Positions 32,728-40,659 of a stretch of 40,659 nucleotides of DNA are shown here, piece after piece. Numbering within the stretch: the first letter of the stretch is position 1; each line of letters starts with the position of its first letter. The translations under genes were made by a program, and so were the position numbers. Source of the DNA: Sedimentisphaerales bacterium (GTDB lineage Bacteria > Planctomycetota > Phycisphaerae > Sedimentisphaerales > Anaerohalosphaeraceae); contig JANQGW010000117.1 of assembly GCA_028282905.1 (NCBI GenBank), positions 1 to 40,659 on the forward strand, written 5' to 3'. The notes below the pieces were generated by a model that had not been told where the DNA came from, searched no databases, and was given only the letters and a program-made list of their open reading frames with translations.

Positions 32728-33317
32728 GCTCCCCCGGGTTCACTGCTGCCGGAATCCAATACTGATGACAGCATGGCGGTGTTCTTCGGCACATGAACGA
32801 TGATATACTCACCGGCTACAATCTGCACGTAACTATGGTCCAGCAACGCGTCGAATAAAATGGTTTCATTTTCTTCGACCAGGTATTTTTTCTCATTAAT
32901 CCACAACTCCACCTGCCCGCTCAGGACATAGCAGAATTCATATACATCATCGTGTGCTTCCATGGCATGAATTTTGTGATCTTTGGGGGCCTGTACCCGG
33001 ATCACTTTTGCACTACCGTAGGATGCGAGCCGGCACACTTCGACGCCCTCCAGAGAAGACCCTTGCACCGCCTCCATAAACTGGGCCGGGCGTTTCAGGA
33101 CTGTCACATGTTCGCACAGTGACAATAGATTACTGGTAGAAATACCGAATACTCCCGCCAATGCATCAATGGTTTTCAGCGTGGGAAATGTTTTGTTCAC
33201 CTCAATGGATTCGACCGTTGGATAGGTCAGGCCGCATTTAGCTGCCAACTGCTTAATTGTCATCTGATGCCGCTTTCGAAGCATCCGAATGACACTAAAA
33301 TCATATTTTTCATGCAT
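32724..33317 (-). CDS. XRE-cupin transcriptional regulator
   Basis: 197 residues with AAGGG before the ATG. An N-terminal helix-turn-helix (IRMLRKRHQMTIKQLAAKCG, LTYPTVESIEVNKTFPTLKT) is followed by a cupin domain from about residue 95 (HKIHAMEAHDDVYEFCYVLS, GQVELWINEKKYLVEENETI). The arrangement is typical of MerR-unrelated XRE-cupin regulators that sense small molecules. It is convergent with the kinase gene and divergent from the chemoreceptor gene, so it might control the latter. That is inference. Confidence 0.88.
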   Translation of the reverse strand: MHEKYDFSVIRMLRKRHQMTIKQLAAKCGLTYPTVESIEVNKTFPTLKTIDALAGVFGISTSNLLSLCEHVTVLKRPAQFMEAVQGSSLEGVEVCRLASYGSAKVIRVQAPKDHKIHAMEAHDDVYEFCYVLSGQVELWINEKKYLVEENETILFDALLDHSYVQIVAGEYIIVHVPKNTAMLSSVLDSGSSEPGGA

Positions 33318-33597
33318 TATCGGCCCTTATATTAACCGTCCCATATGTTTTGCGCACTTTGTTGTGATAAGCTGCGGTTTATTTTATCAATAAATCGCGG
33401 ATAGAATAAACAAAAAAGCCCAAAAATATAAAAACAATTTTATTCCCTCTTTTCCGACGGAAATACTTGGTTTCTAATCAAACACGTTGGATTGACAGAT
33501 ACATAATCAGGTAAAACACCTAAAAAACAGAAGCCTTGGAGATAATACCATCCACCGGGTTCATTCAACAAATATTGTTTAGTAAAAGGAATTGAAA

Positions 33598-35511
33598 ATG
33601 TTCAAGAACTTAAAGCTGTCGATGAAAATTTCACTGGGATTTGGAGCCATACTGCTGATTGCCGTGATTATGGGCGTCTGCGGCTGGCAGGGACTGCGTA
33701 AGAACAATCTACTCATGGAGATCAACAGTGAAGGTAATGCCGCCCTGATTCAGTTGGACCAGTGCGCGACCCTGCGGCGGGATTTCAATCTCTACGGATT
33801 TGAAAAGAAAACCGGCGAAGACCTCAATTCCGCTGAAAAGTGGAATCACGCGCATACAGAGCTAACGGCCTCACTGCAAACATTGGCCGATGAAAAAAAT
33901 CTCAGCGCTGAAGCAAAAGATCTAATTCAAAAGGTCATTGCCGACAGTCAAAGTTATAAGCAAATATTCGACAAAACCGTTTCCGCCCAGCAGCAGAAAG
34001 ATGAGGCCTTTAAGGACTGGAGCACTATTGGCTGGGAAATCACAAACGGCATCAACACTGTTATCAATGACGTCATCAATCCTGCCACGGATGCTTCGAT
34101 TGAAGCAAACAATGCCGTCGAGTTGGCTCATTGGCGGACAATTGAGAAAACTCTCAATGAGGATATCATTCAGAACTTCCTGCTGCAGCGTATCCTAGCG
34201 ATTAACCTGACCAAAACCCAGAAAGATGCACAATGGACCGCCTATCAGAAACAATATCAAAAACTCAATAACGGAATTGCATCCTGGTCGCAATCGGTCA
34301 AGGAGCACGACAAATTAGCCGCAGCCGCAGCCAGTATCGCGGACAATCAAGCAAAATACATTACGACCGGTCAGAACTTTTATAATGCTGTACTCACCAG
34401 TCGCACAGCCGATACGGAAATGGGGGTCTGTGTTACGAATGTTGTCGAGAATATGGACCAGTTCCAGACCGTTCTGGCCCAAAACATTCAAGCCGTCACC
34501 GCACGGACAAATACGTTTCTGGTCAGCTTTATCTGCGGCGGCATTGTCGCCGGCATCGCCCTGGCCCTAATCATTACCCGCAGTATCGTCAAACCGATTA
34601 ACCGGATTATCGGGGATTTGAACTGCGGTGCTCAGCAGGTCGCCGCGGCATCGACACAGGTCTCATCAGCCTCGCAATCACTGGCCGAAGGTGCCACTGA
34701 ACAAGCCGCGGGACTGGAAGAGACCAGCAGTTCACTGGAGGAAATGTCGTCCATGACCCGGCAGAACGCGGACAACGCCCAGCAGGCCAACCTGCTGTCA
34801 TCGGAATGCAGTAAATCGGCCAATGATGGATCGCAGTCGATGGATAAGATGATTACCGCCATCGAGGAAATCCGTAAATCCTCGGATGAAACCGCCAAGA
34901 TCATCAAGGTGATTGACGAAATCGCCTTCCAGACCAACCTTCTGGCACTGAACGCCGCGGTCGAAGCAGCCCGGGCAGGCGAAGCAGGCAAAGGATTTGC
35001 CGTCGTCGCCGAAGAAGTTCGTAATCTGGCAATGCGCAGTGCCGATTCGGCTAAGAATACTGCCGATATGATTGAAGAATCCGTCAGAAATTCGCAAAAT
35101 GGTGTTGAAATCAGTACGGAAGTTAATAAGGTTTTTGAAGAAATCGTCGGCAAAATCGAAAAGACCACCAATCTTGTCGGTGAAATTTCCGCGGCGACTC
35201 AGGAACAAGCACAAGGCATCGACCAGGTAAATACCGCCGTCTCCCAAATGGACAAGGTTACCCAGCAAACGGCAGCCAATGCCGAGGAAAGCGCCAGTGC
35301 CTCTGAAGAACTGAACTCCCAGGCCGAGCAGATGAACATCGTTGTTGAGCAATTAGCATCATTGGTCGAAGGCACCGGGAAAAGCACCGCCTCGGCCGGG
35401 AGTCATTTAATGCCATCGGATCACCTGTACCATCAAATCTCGAATGGCAAACAGCCCAACGAACAGCCGGCTCAGGCAGCCGCCGCGGTCAGTGACTTTG
35501 AAGATTTTTAA
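33598..35511 (+). CDS. Methyl-accepting chemotaxis protein
   Basis: 637 residues from the ATG at 33598, with AAAAGGA seven bases upstream. TM1 is about residues 12-32, TM2 about 306-327, and between them lies a helical sensor of the 4HB type. Only a short HAMP-like segment ([15 protein letters not shown]) follows. The signalling tip is [18 protein letters not shown] with [20 protein letters not shown], near 440-475. A flexible Gln/Ala-rich tail ends in DFEDF, which fits the aromatic-x2-aromatic pattern of CheR-tethering pentapeptides. Receptors report to CheA/CheW; no other che gene is in the window. Confidence 0.95.
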   Translation: MFKNLKLSMKISLGFGAILLIAVIMGVCGWQGLRKNNLLMEINSEGNAALIQLDQCATLRRDFNLYGFEKKTGEDLNSAEKWNHAHTELTASLQTLADEKNLSAEAKDLIQKVIADSQSYKQIFDKTVSAQQQKDEAFKDWSTIGWEITNGINTVINDVINPATDASIEANNAVELAHWRTIEKTLNEDIIQNFLLQRILAINLTKTQKDAQWTAYQKQYQKLNNGIASWSQSVKEHDKLAAAAASIADNQAKYITTGQNFYNAVLTSRTADTEMGVCVTNVVENMDQFQTVLAQNIQAVTARTNTFLVSFICGGIVAGIALALIITRSIVKPINRIIGDLNCGAQQVAAASTQVSSASQSLAEGATEQAAGLEETSSSLEEMSSMTRQNADNAQQANLLSSECSKSANDGSQSMDKMITAIEEIRKSSDETAKIIKVIDEIAFQTNLLALNAAVEAARAGEAGKGFAVVAEEVRNLAMRSADSAKNTADMIEESVRNSQNGVEISTEVNKVFEEIVGKIEKTTNLVGEISAATQEQAQGIDQVNTAVSQMDKVTQQTAANAEESASASEELNSQAEQMNIVVEQLASLVEGTGKSTASAGSHLMPSDHLYHQISNGKQPNEQPAQAAAAVSDFEDF

Positions 35512-35553
35512 AGTTTTAAGAAACCTTTTAAATCCTTAATCCCTCTCCTCCTG

Positions 35554-35595
35554 TCAGTGAGCCGCACTTACCCTTGTGCGACTCACTGATTTTTT
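35554..35595 (+). terminator. Terminator of the chemoreceptor gene
   Basis: TCAGTGAG-c-CGCAC pairs with GTGCG-a-CTCACTGA around the loop TTACCCTT, followed by TTTTTT. It stands 42 bases after the stop. Confidence 0.9.
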
Positions 35596-35863
35596 ATGCG
35601 CCGCCGCTCTTTTTTGGGTTCACCCGCTCTTCTGAATGCAGAATTTAATCGGGTTACGGATAAAGCTAAATTATTTCAAAAATATTTTTATAAAATAATA
35701 TTTATATTCCATCGAAATCTCCTGCGATAACGAGAGAATAAGAGCAGAAAAATAAAACTGTTTTATACAGGGGTTTTAACATCCTTTTTTGACCCGCTTT
35801 ACTTTCTCCGGGAAACGGACGATAGTAATGTCATGGATGACACACAGTAATCCTCTCCACCAA

Positions 35864-35905
35864 TCAGTGAATCACATTTCCCCTTATGTGATTCACTGAT
35901 TTTTT
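35864..35905 (+). terminator. Second, homologous terminator
   Basis: TCAGTGAATCACAT pairs perfectly with ATGTGATTCACTGA around the loop TTCCCCTT, followed by TTTTTT. It has the same plan as the terminator at 35554, with paired changes in the stem. The 268 bases between them hold no supported gene. The whole gap 35512-36014 is otherwise AT-rich and empty. Confidence 0.9.
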
Positions 35906-36014
35906 GCGCAGACCAAGCCGCCAAGCTCATCACAGAATTATCTTCGACAGTTTACCGATAATCTCGCTATCAGCCGTTCTTGGAGCGGGCAAATAACAAC
36001 CTATTACAGTAGGA

Positions 36015-36410
36015 CTATGAGATTGATGCTGAAGAGGAGTGTGTCTGTTCCGTGTCGTGTTTGACAATACGAACAACCCGGCTGCTGCGGCCAATGCCGT
36101 ATTGGCCCAGCCCGCGGTCAAGCAAAAAGAAAATGGTGGATTCTTCCGATTCGGACACTTCGACCTCTCGCTGCCGCCGGGCGTCATCAAAGAACTCCTT
36201 GGCGACACCTTCACCGAAACAGGCCGTCTGGTCGAGTGCTGAGACGGGATAATCGGTAATCAGTGCCTGCAGTCTCCGGCGGCTGATATGCATCGCCCCG
36301 GCCAACTTAATTTGCTCACCGGCGATATCCTGTTTGTGCCAGGTCTCGCCGGAACCATCGATCGAACGTATATAAACACTGCCTGATTGTGTTGTATAGT
36401 GAATTTGCAT
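36015..36410 (-). CDS. Small cytoplasmic protein of unknown function
   Basis: 131 residues. It begins MQIHYTTQSGSVYIRSIDGS and has a central RRRLQALITDYPVSALDQ. There is no signal peptide or membrane span. The C-terminus is Ser-rich. A GGTGATGAA stretch before the ATG is a moderate ribosome site. I do not recognise the family. A regulator-like fold cannot be excluded. Confidence 0.5.
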   Translation of the reverse strand: MQIHYTTQSGSVYIRSIDGSGETWHKQDIAGEQIKLAGAMHISRRRLQALITDYPVSALDQTACFGEGVAKEFFDDARRQREVEVSESEESTIFFLLDRGLGQYGIGRSSRVVRIVKHDTEQTHSSSASIS

Positions 36411-36589
36411 TTCATCACCGGTTCAAATCATTTCTGTTTCATCCATCTCAGTTGTCGAATTCATTGATAGAAAAGGCATTATAGCAAAAAACGCCGCGAT
36501 TTTATGGCCCGTCTTGACAGTTTCTCAACAAGTGTTCCTGTGCGGATTCCACGCGGTGATTTATAGGACATTTGGGTAATTTACCCCAG

Positions 36590-36618
36590 AAAATTTTTGC
36601 CTACGAAACAGGCAAAAA
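36590..36618 (-). terminator. Terminator of the GH71-like gene
   Basis: On the minus strand TTTTTGCCT and AGGCAAAAA form a stem around GTTTCGT, followed by TTTTC, six bases after the stop codon of the glycoside hydrolase gene. Confidence 0.65.
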
Positions 36619-36623
36619 AGGGC

Positions 36624-38279
36624 TTAATTTCGCTTCCAGTTAGGAATGCCGCCTTTCTCGCAGTATTCTTGTGAGGTCTCCGGCGAGCGGCCGCGGAACA
36701 GAGCTTTCCAGTACTCATCGTACCGGCTGGAGTAGCCATAGGTAAACCGGTCGGTGCGATAGGGCTTGTCAGTAATCCATTCGGGAGCGGTTAACGAGAT
36801 AATGGTTTTGTCATCGCGAACGACCTTCAACCAGACCGGACCGGGCTGAATGGGGATGCGTTTTTCGGTCAGTCCCGCTTGGGCGATACCGCAATCAGTT
36901 CCGTTGATGAATACGCGTGCAGGCTGTTTCAATAGTGTAATCGCTTCGATGAAATCGTCCTCGGTTTGAGAAACGCCGCGTATGTTCTGAATTTCAAAAT
37001 CGGCAACTGTCGGCTTTTCGGTAGACGGGTATTTCTTAAAAAAGACAATACCGACTTCATCTTGATTATCAACAGTTTTGCCCTGCCAGAGATTCTTATA
37101 GTAATTCAGCAACACCGCAAACGAGAAATTATGATTGATATCGGGGCAAATCTGGTGCCCTTCCGGGTAGTCGTTCCAGGTGACGACGTTTACCAACGGC
37201 ACATCGTGTTTAATCCCGTGTTCGAAATTCTTTCTGAACTCCCTCGACAAGCCTGTCACAATGACACGACGATACATCCCATCTACCCCCAGCTCCAGCA
37301 TCTCCTCCGGCCTCCACAGCCGCTGCTTATTATCCTTGCGATACGGTTTGGAGGTGTAAAAATCCGTATAGACCGTCGCACTGTAAGTACGCCTGGCTTG
37401 TTTGCATTTTCCGGCAAACGCATCGTGCGTCGACCCGTCGAGTGAATGAATCGGCAGCCAGTACCAGAACGCTGGATAGTATTTGAACAACTGGTCGGTC
37501 ACTCGCTTTCGATTGGACGTCACCGGCACGACATGAAACACATAAGCCGTTTTGATACCGCTCGCCTTTGCCAGCATGTCATAGGCCCGCGCATCGTATT
37601 TAATCAACTTTGGATCACCAAGTATGGCACCGATACCGTCAATTTCATCAGCCAGTCCCACGCCGTTCCAGATAAAGATAATCGTTCTGCTGTCAGGGGT
37701 TTTGAGCCAATAGTCCAACCCTTTTGTTCTTTCGACTAAATCCTTCAGGCCGGCGGCCCAATGGGCGATTTTTTCTGCGGCAGTGCCTTTGCCGTCTCGG
37801 GCGGAGCACAGGCAGACGGTAAATTTAAAATCCAGCTCCAGTTTATCAGCCGCACGGAAGAACGCCGTAATGACAGCATTGTAACGTTTGTAATCCACAT
37901 TGACCGGATAAAAAAACTGGAAACCGTCAAGGCCGGTTTGGACAGCCGCCTTCAGCTCGAACTCGGCGGCCTCGTCCATCGTCTTGTCGGCACGGAAATC
38001 CATGAGAGGATAGGTCTGTGTGGCGCCACCCATAGCACCGGTTGGGCCGCTTGGGAGATAATGGGCCTTGTCAAAATAGGCCGCGGGGTAACGGCCGCCT
38101 TTGTGAAAAAGCATGTTGGTCATATAATGAGCGACAATGCGTTTTTCTCCTAACAGCGGAAGCGACAGTTCCGGGCGGTCAGGAACTGGAAAAGACCCAC
38201 CTGCGGGAGATTGTGCCCCGCAGGCTACCGTTATGATTGCCAGAAAGATCGTGCATACAATATGCATCCGCTGTGTCAT
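36624..38279 (-). CDS. GH71-like secreted glycoside hydrolase
   Basis: 551 residues from the ATG at 38279 (GAGGT upstream; ATG at 38267 also possible). The N-terminus MHIVCTIFLAIITVAC is a signal, perhaps of lipoprotein type because a Cys ends it, though the lipobox TVAC is not ideal. KRIVAHYMTNMLF, AVQTGLDGFQFFYPV and VNVVTWNDYPEGHQICPD match the fold and conserved blocks of GH71 (alpha-1,3-glucanase) and related families with a (beta/alpha)8 barrel. The C-terminal 130 residues may be a separate beta domain. The substrate is not shown by the sequence. Confidence 0.75.
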   Translation of the reverse strand: MTQRMHIVCTIFLAIITVACGAQSPAGGSFPVPDRPELSLPLLGEKRIVAHYMTNMLFHKGGRYPAAYFDKAHYLPSGPTGAMGGATQTYPLMDFRADKTMDEAAEFELKAAVQTGLDGFQFFYPVNVDYKRYNAVITAFFRAADKLELDFKFTVCLCSARDGKGTAAEKIAHWAAGLKDLVERTKGLDYWLKTPDSRTIIFIWNGVGLADEIDGIGAILGDPKLIKYDARAYDMLAKASGIKTAYVFHVVPVTSNRKRVTDQLFKYYPAFWYWLPIHSLDGSTHDAFAGKCKQARRTYSATVYTDFYTSKPYRKDNKQRLWRPEEMLELGVDGMYRRVIVTGLSREFRKNFEHGIKHDVPLVNVVTWNDYPEGHQICPDINHNFSFAVLLNYYKNLWQGKTVDNQDEVGIVFFKKYPSTEKPTVADFEIQNIRGVSQTEDDFIEAITLLKQPARVFINGTDCGIAQAGLTEKRIPIQPGPVWLKVVRDDKTIISLTAPEWITDKPYRTDRFTYGYSSRYDEYWKALFRGRSPETSQEYCEKGGIPNWKRN

Positions 38280-38310
38280 CCACTACCTCAAAGCAAAACT
38301 ATTTCGCCTC

Positions 38311-38337
38311 TGGATTCCCGCCTTCGCGGGAATGACA
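38311..38337. repeat. REP-like hairpin
   Basis: TGGATTCCCGCCTTCGCGGG followed by AATGACA. It is almost identical to 531-556 and sits between two secreted-enzyme genes. Confidence 0.65.
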
Positions 38338-38386
38338 GATCTTGATATATTACGATAATAAGGCCGTAAAACTTAAATGACCGGCG

Positions 38387-39637
38387 TTAGTTTTTTTTCA
38401 GGTCCACCTGAATTTGACCGTAAAAAACTGACTCGGGATCAATCCGCTGGTCAAGCGACTGCTGAATCGATTTGACCGTCCGACTCACTTTGCCTTCAAA
38501 GACAGTTTTTCCATGATAGACAACCTTAACAGGCTTGTCCATATTGCACATATCATCGTTGAACCGAATAATCAGGCTGTCGGCCTTGTCGGCTTTTGAA
38601 ATGGTAATGACCTGCCCAGCCCGCTCGGCCACCACTTCGGCGCCGACCTGCGCGGTTCCCTCCGGCACACCCAGCCAGTAAAAACGGTCGTGTGTGACAT
38701 CGTCCTGTTTCCAGACGATCTTTTCCGGCAGCGGATTCCGGGTAAACTTGTCCATCCAGTCAATTGCCGCGGCGTCTGTCTGATTCATCCAGTGCCCCAT
38801 GCCCTTTTGAATATGAACCTCATGCTGATAGCCTTCCGGATCAGCCTTTTTCAAATCGGCCAGTTTTTGCCCCCACTCAGCGGCAATCTTGTTACGCTTG
38901 TAGGCACCGTCATTTTCGCCGCACCAGAGAGTAAAGCCGATATTGCGCAGTCCCAGCGGTGAAGCCTCATTGGGGTGTCCGGCCATCATCGCCGCCGCCG
39001 CCCAGCGGTCGGCCATACGCGGCGCCAACTGATACACACCGTCACCACCGGCCGAATAGCCCATGATGTAAACCCGGTTTGGGTTGACCTTATACAGGGT
39101 TATGGCATCTTCAATAATCCGTTGGAAAAACTCGTCAATATGGGACTTGTGCCACAAGTCCCAGGCATCCGTCGGTGCCCGCGGCGCAACATAAAGGCTG
39201 CCCGGAGGCGTTTTGTACAGGACAATCTGGTTGAACCACTGCTGGTCGTTGACTCGTGCGGGTGCCCCGCCGCCGCCGTGCATCGAGATATACAGGCTGC
39301 GTCCCTCTTTGGGTTCCGGACCAAAGGTGCGATATTCAAACATCATCGAATGCTCGCCGATTCGAATATTTTTAGCCTTCCATTCAGCGGCACGCTCTTT
39401 TCGCAATTTGGCAATGGCACGTTTTGACAGGCGCTGGGCCGTTTCGACGGCTTCGTCACGTGACAATGCCGATTCATCGACATCAACCGCCGATAACGAA
39501 TGACTCACGATGCTTTGTGAAATTTTTACGGCGATACAGGTATTCGCTGATGCCGCGGCTGATAGAACCATTACTACCGCTGCCATAAAAAATGTTAACC
39601 GGCCTGCTGCATATCTGATATTTCCGTTTTCTTGCAT
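38387..39637 (-). CDS. Secreted alpha/beta-hydrolase, esterase type
   Basis: 416 residues; AAAGGAC precedes the ATG. A signal peptide covers about residues 1-31 (FFMAAVVMVLSAAASA). The hydrolase core has the oxyanion region LYISMHGGGGAPAR, nucleophile Ser195 in GYSAGGDG, an acid in LWCGENDGAY and the histidine in KGMGHWM. This is the pattern of PHB-depolymerase-like and feruloyl-type esterases. The last ~110 residues form an extra beta-rich domain. It is next to the GH71-like gene in the same direction, so the two may serve the same polymer, with the esterase upstream. Confidence 0.8.
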   Translation of the reverse strand: MQENGNIRYAAGRLTFFMAAVVMVLSAAASANTCIAVKISQSIVSHSLSAVDVDESALSRDEAVETAQRLSKRAIAKLRKERAAEWKAKNIRIGEHSMMFEYRTFGPEPKEGRSLYISMHGGGGAPARVNDQQWFNQIVLYKTPPGSLYVAPRAPTDAWDLWHKSHIDEFFQRIIEDAITLYKVNPNRVYIMGYSAGGDGVYQLAPRMADRWAAAAMMAGHPNEASPLGLRNIGFTLWCGENDGAYKRNKIAAEWGQKLADLKKADPEGYQHEVHIQKGMGHWMNQTDAAAIDWMDKFTRNPLPEKIVWKQDDVTHDRFYWLGVPEGTAQVGAEVVAERAGQVITISKADKADSLIIRFNDDMCNMDKPVKVVYHGKTVFEGKVSRTVKSIQQSLDQRIDPESVFYGQIQVDLKKN

Positions 39638-39904
39638 CTTTGTCCTTTTCGATCAATTTTCAAACAACACGTTAGTCCAAATAACTTGTCTCATGATTAC
39701 AGGCGGTTTGTCAAAAATGCTTATTCATTTACTAAAAACGGCATTTCTAAAAGCTTTCGAAACCAAAACTGAACCGCCCCCCATTATGGGTTATCAGAGG
39801 TTTTCCACGAAATCACTCTAAAGGAAACCGGTAATCCGGTCAAGAAAATTCGGAAAACCTTATTGCCTTTACTCCCCTACAATATCCGGTTCTATTAGAA
39901 AACA

Positions 39905-39938
39905 TCAAAAAAGAGGTTGATTTCGCCTCTTTTTTTGA
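39905..39938. terminator. Symmetric terminator-like hairpin in a divergent gap
   Basis: AAAAAAGAGG and CCTCTTTTTTT form a stem around TTGATTTCG. A-run and T-run make it usable in both directions. It lies between the divergent esterase gene (start 39637) and the nuclease-family gene (start 40089), where no gene end is near. The palindrome ACCGGTAATCCGGT stands at about 39828. No gene is supported in the 451-base gap. Confidence 0.6.
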
Positions 39939-40088
39939 TAGCCTTTGCGAAGGTGAAAGAAGGTCTTTTTGTCCCTCTCTTAGTTTTCTCCGCAGTTCTT
40001 TTCCATAGCCTTATCAGGCATACGAAAGTTCACAATGATTCGGAAAACTCCGGTTTAAGCCGGAACAATTTGACGAAAGGAGAAAAAA

Positions 40089-40659
40089 ATGACAACGGTA
40101 CGTATCGCTACATTTAACGTGGAAAACCTGTTTGCCCGCTACCGGTTTCGCAATGGGTTTGACCCTGTTTCGGAGGACGGATTTTCGATTAACAACACCG
40201 CCTTTGACATCTATGATGAAACAGCCAAACGCATCACCGCCAAGGCCATCCGCGAAACAGATGCTGACATCGTCGCCCTGCAGGAAATCGAAAATCTGAA
40301 AGTGCTGGATCGATTCAACTCGCGGTACTTGGCGGGCCGGGGCTACAAGCACCGGATCCTGATCGATGCCTTCGACCCGCGAAATATTGATGTCGGTGTT
40401 TTGAGCCGGCACCCGATTGTGAATATCCGAACTCACCGCCACGCAAGAAATCAGGCCAACACCACCGGGTTGTTTTCACGGGACTGCCTTGAAGTGGAGA
40501 TCGACGTCAATGGCAAAACGCTGACGCTGTACGTCAATCATTTTAAGTCCATGATGGGCGGACGGGACCAGACTAAGCCGAGGCGGCAGGAGCAGGTTGA
40601 CAAAGTCGCTGAGATTATCACGAACACCTGGGCCGCTTCAAACTATCAGGGCAATTTTG
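40089..40659 (+). CDS. Endonuclease/exonuclease/phosphatase family protein, N-terminal part
   Basis: The frame opens at the ATG at 40089 (AAAGGAG seven bases before) and runs off the right edge; 190 residues are visible. RIATFNVENLF at the start, DIVALQEIENL with the metal-binding Glu, NIDVGVLSRHPI and YVNHFKSMMGG are the motifs of this fold (DNase I-like). No signal peptide is seen. Members cut nucleic acids or phosphate esters; the specific substrate is open. Confidence 0.9.
   Translation, partial: MTTVRIATFNVENLFARYRFRNGFDPVSEDGFSINNTAFDIYDETAKRITAKAIRETDADIVALQEIENLKVLDRFNSRYLAGRGYKHRILIDAFDPRNIDVGVLSRHPIVNIRTHRHARNQANTTGLFSRDCLEVEIDVNGKTLTLYVNHFKSMMGGRDQTKPRRQEQVDKVAEIITNTWAASNYQGNF

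Noticed and set aside
33494..33560. TTGACA and a TAAA...GATAA pair before the chemoreceptor gene as a promoter, perhaps of the flagellar type
   Set aside because: No fitting -10 for TTGACA, and the spacing of the second pair is about two bases too short.
39917..40117. Plus-strand frame of 66 codons before the nuclease-family gene
   Set aside because: It begins inside the terminator-like hairpin and overlaps the well-marked start at 40089.

Overview
The window looks like chromosomal DNA of a Gram-negative-type, menaquinone-making bacterium. The best guess is the Planctomycetota, near the Phycisphaerae. This rests on an ECF sigma factor operon, many orphan lipoproteins, a FecR-type anti-sigma-like fragment, and the mixture of housekeeping genes separated by secreted proteins of unknown function. 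The taxonomic guess is inference; there is no rRNA or tRNA gene in the window to settle it. Most genes start with ATG or GTG and have clear AGGAG-type ribosome sites, which fixed many starts downstream of the longest possible frame.

Layout. 1-4.7 kb: the end of a cysteine desulfidase gene, a two-gene envelope operon on the minus strand, a Spy/CpxP-like periplasmic protein, and an operon of ECF sigma factor, small membrane protein and membrane-anchored Spy-like protein that resembles the CnrYXH type of metal-sensing system. 4.8-7.4 kb: an MBOAT O-acyltransferase and a membrane SGNH-like protein, probably a polysaccharide acylation pair. 7.4-17.1 kb: mostly housekeeping genes (class IV aminotransferase, NIF3-family protein, scpB, a mutY fused to a complete Nudix domain, dapB, an orphan 2-oxoacid dehydrogenase E2) with a large lipoprotein and a MotA/TolQ-like protein.

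17.8-22.3 kb is the accessory part. A promoter, a highly structured RNA of about 205 nt with two mutually exclusive hairpins, and a terminator come first. A cluster of unknown secreted, membrane and lipoprotein genes follows, bracketed by two copies of a 16-nt sequence. Next is a gene-free stretch with a helically phased 21-bp repeat, then a minus-strand operon of three unknown genes, the middle one a 50-codon gene overlapping both neighbours by 4 bp.

23.6-28.3 kb: minus-strand menG, CPBP protease and menA (coupled by ATGA/GTGA overlaps), then murD and pyrF, with a palindromic element between the last two. 28.6-35.9 kb: signalling genes (sensor kinase, receiver-kinase hybrid, XRE-cupin regulator, chemoreceptor ending in a possible CheR-tethering pentapeptide), followed by a pair of duplicated terminators. 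36-40.7 kb: a small unknown gene, a GH71-like glycoside hydrolase, a secreted esterase, and the start of an endonuclease/exonuclease/phosphatase family gene. REP-like hairpins of one family (ATTCCCGC...GCGGGAAT and relatives) are scattered between genes.

The most interesting signals are the structured RNA at 17881-18089, the accessory cluster behind it, and the ECF/Spy-like system with a shared upstream motif.
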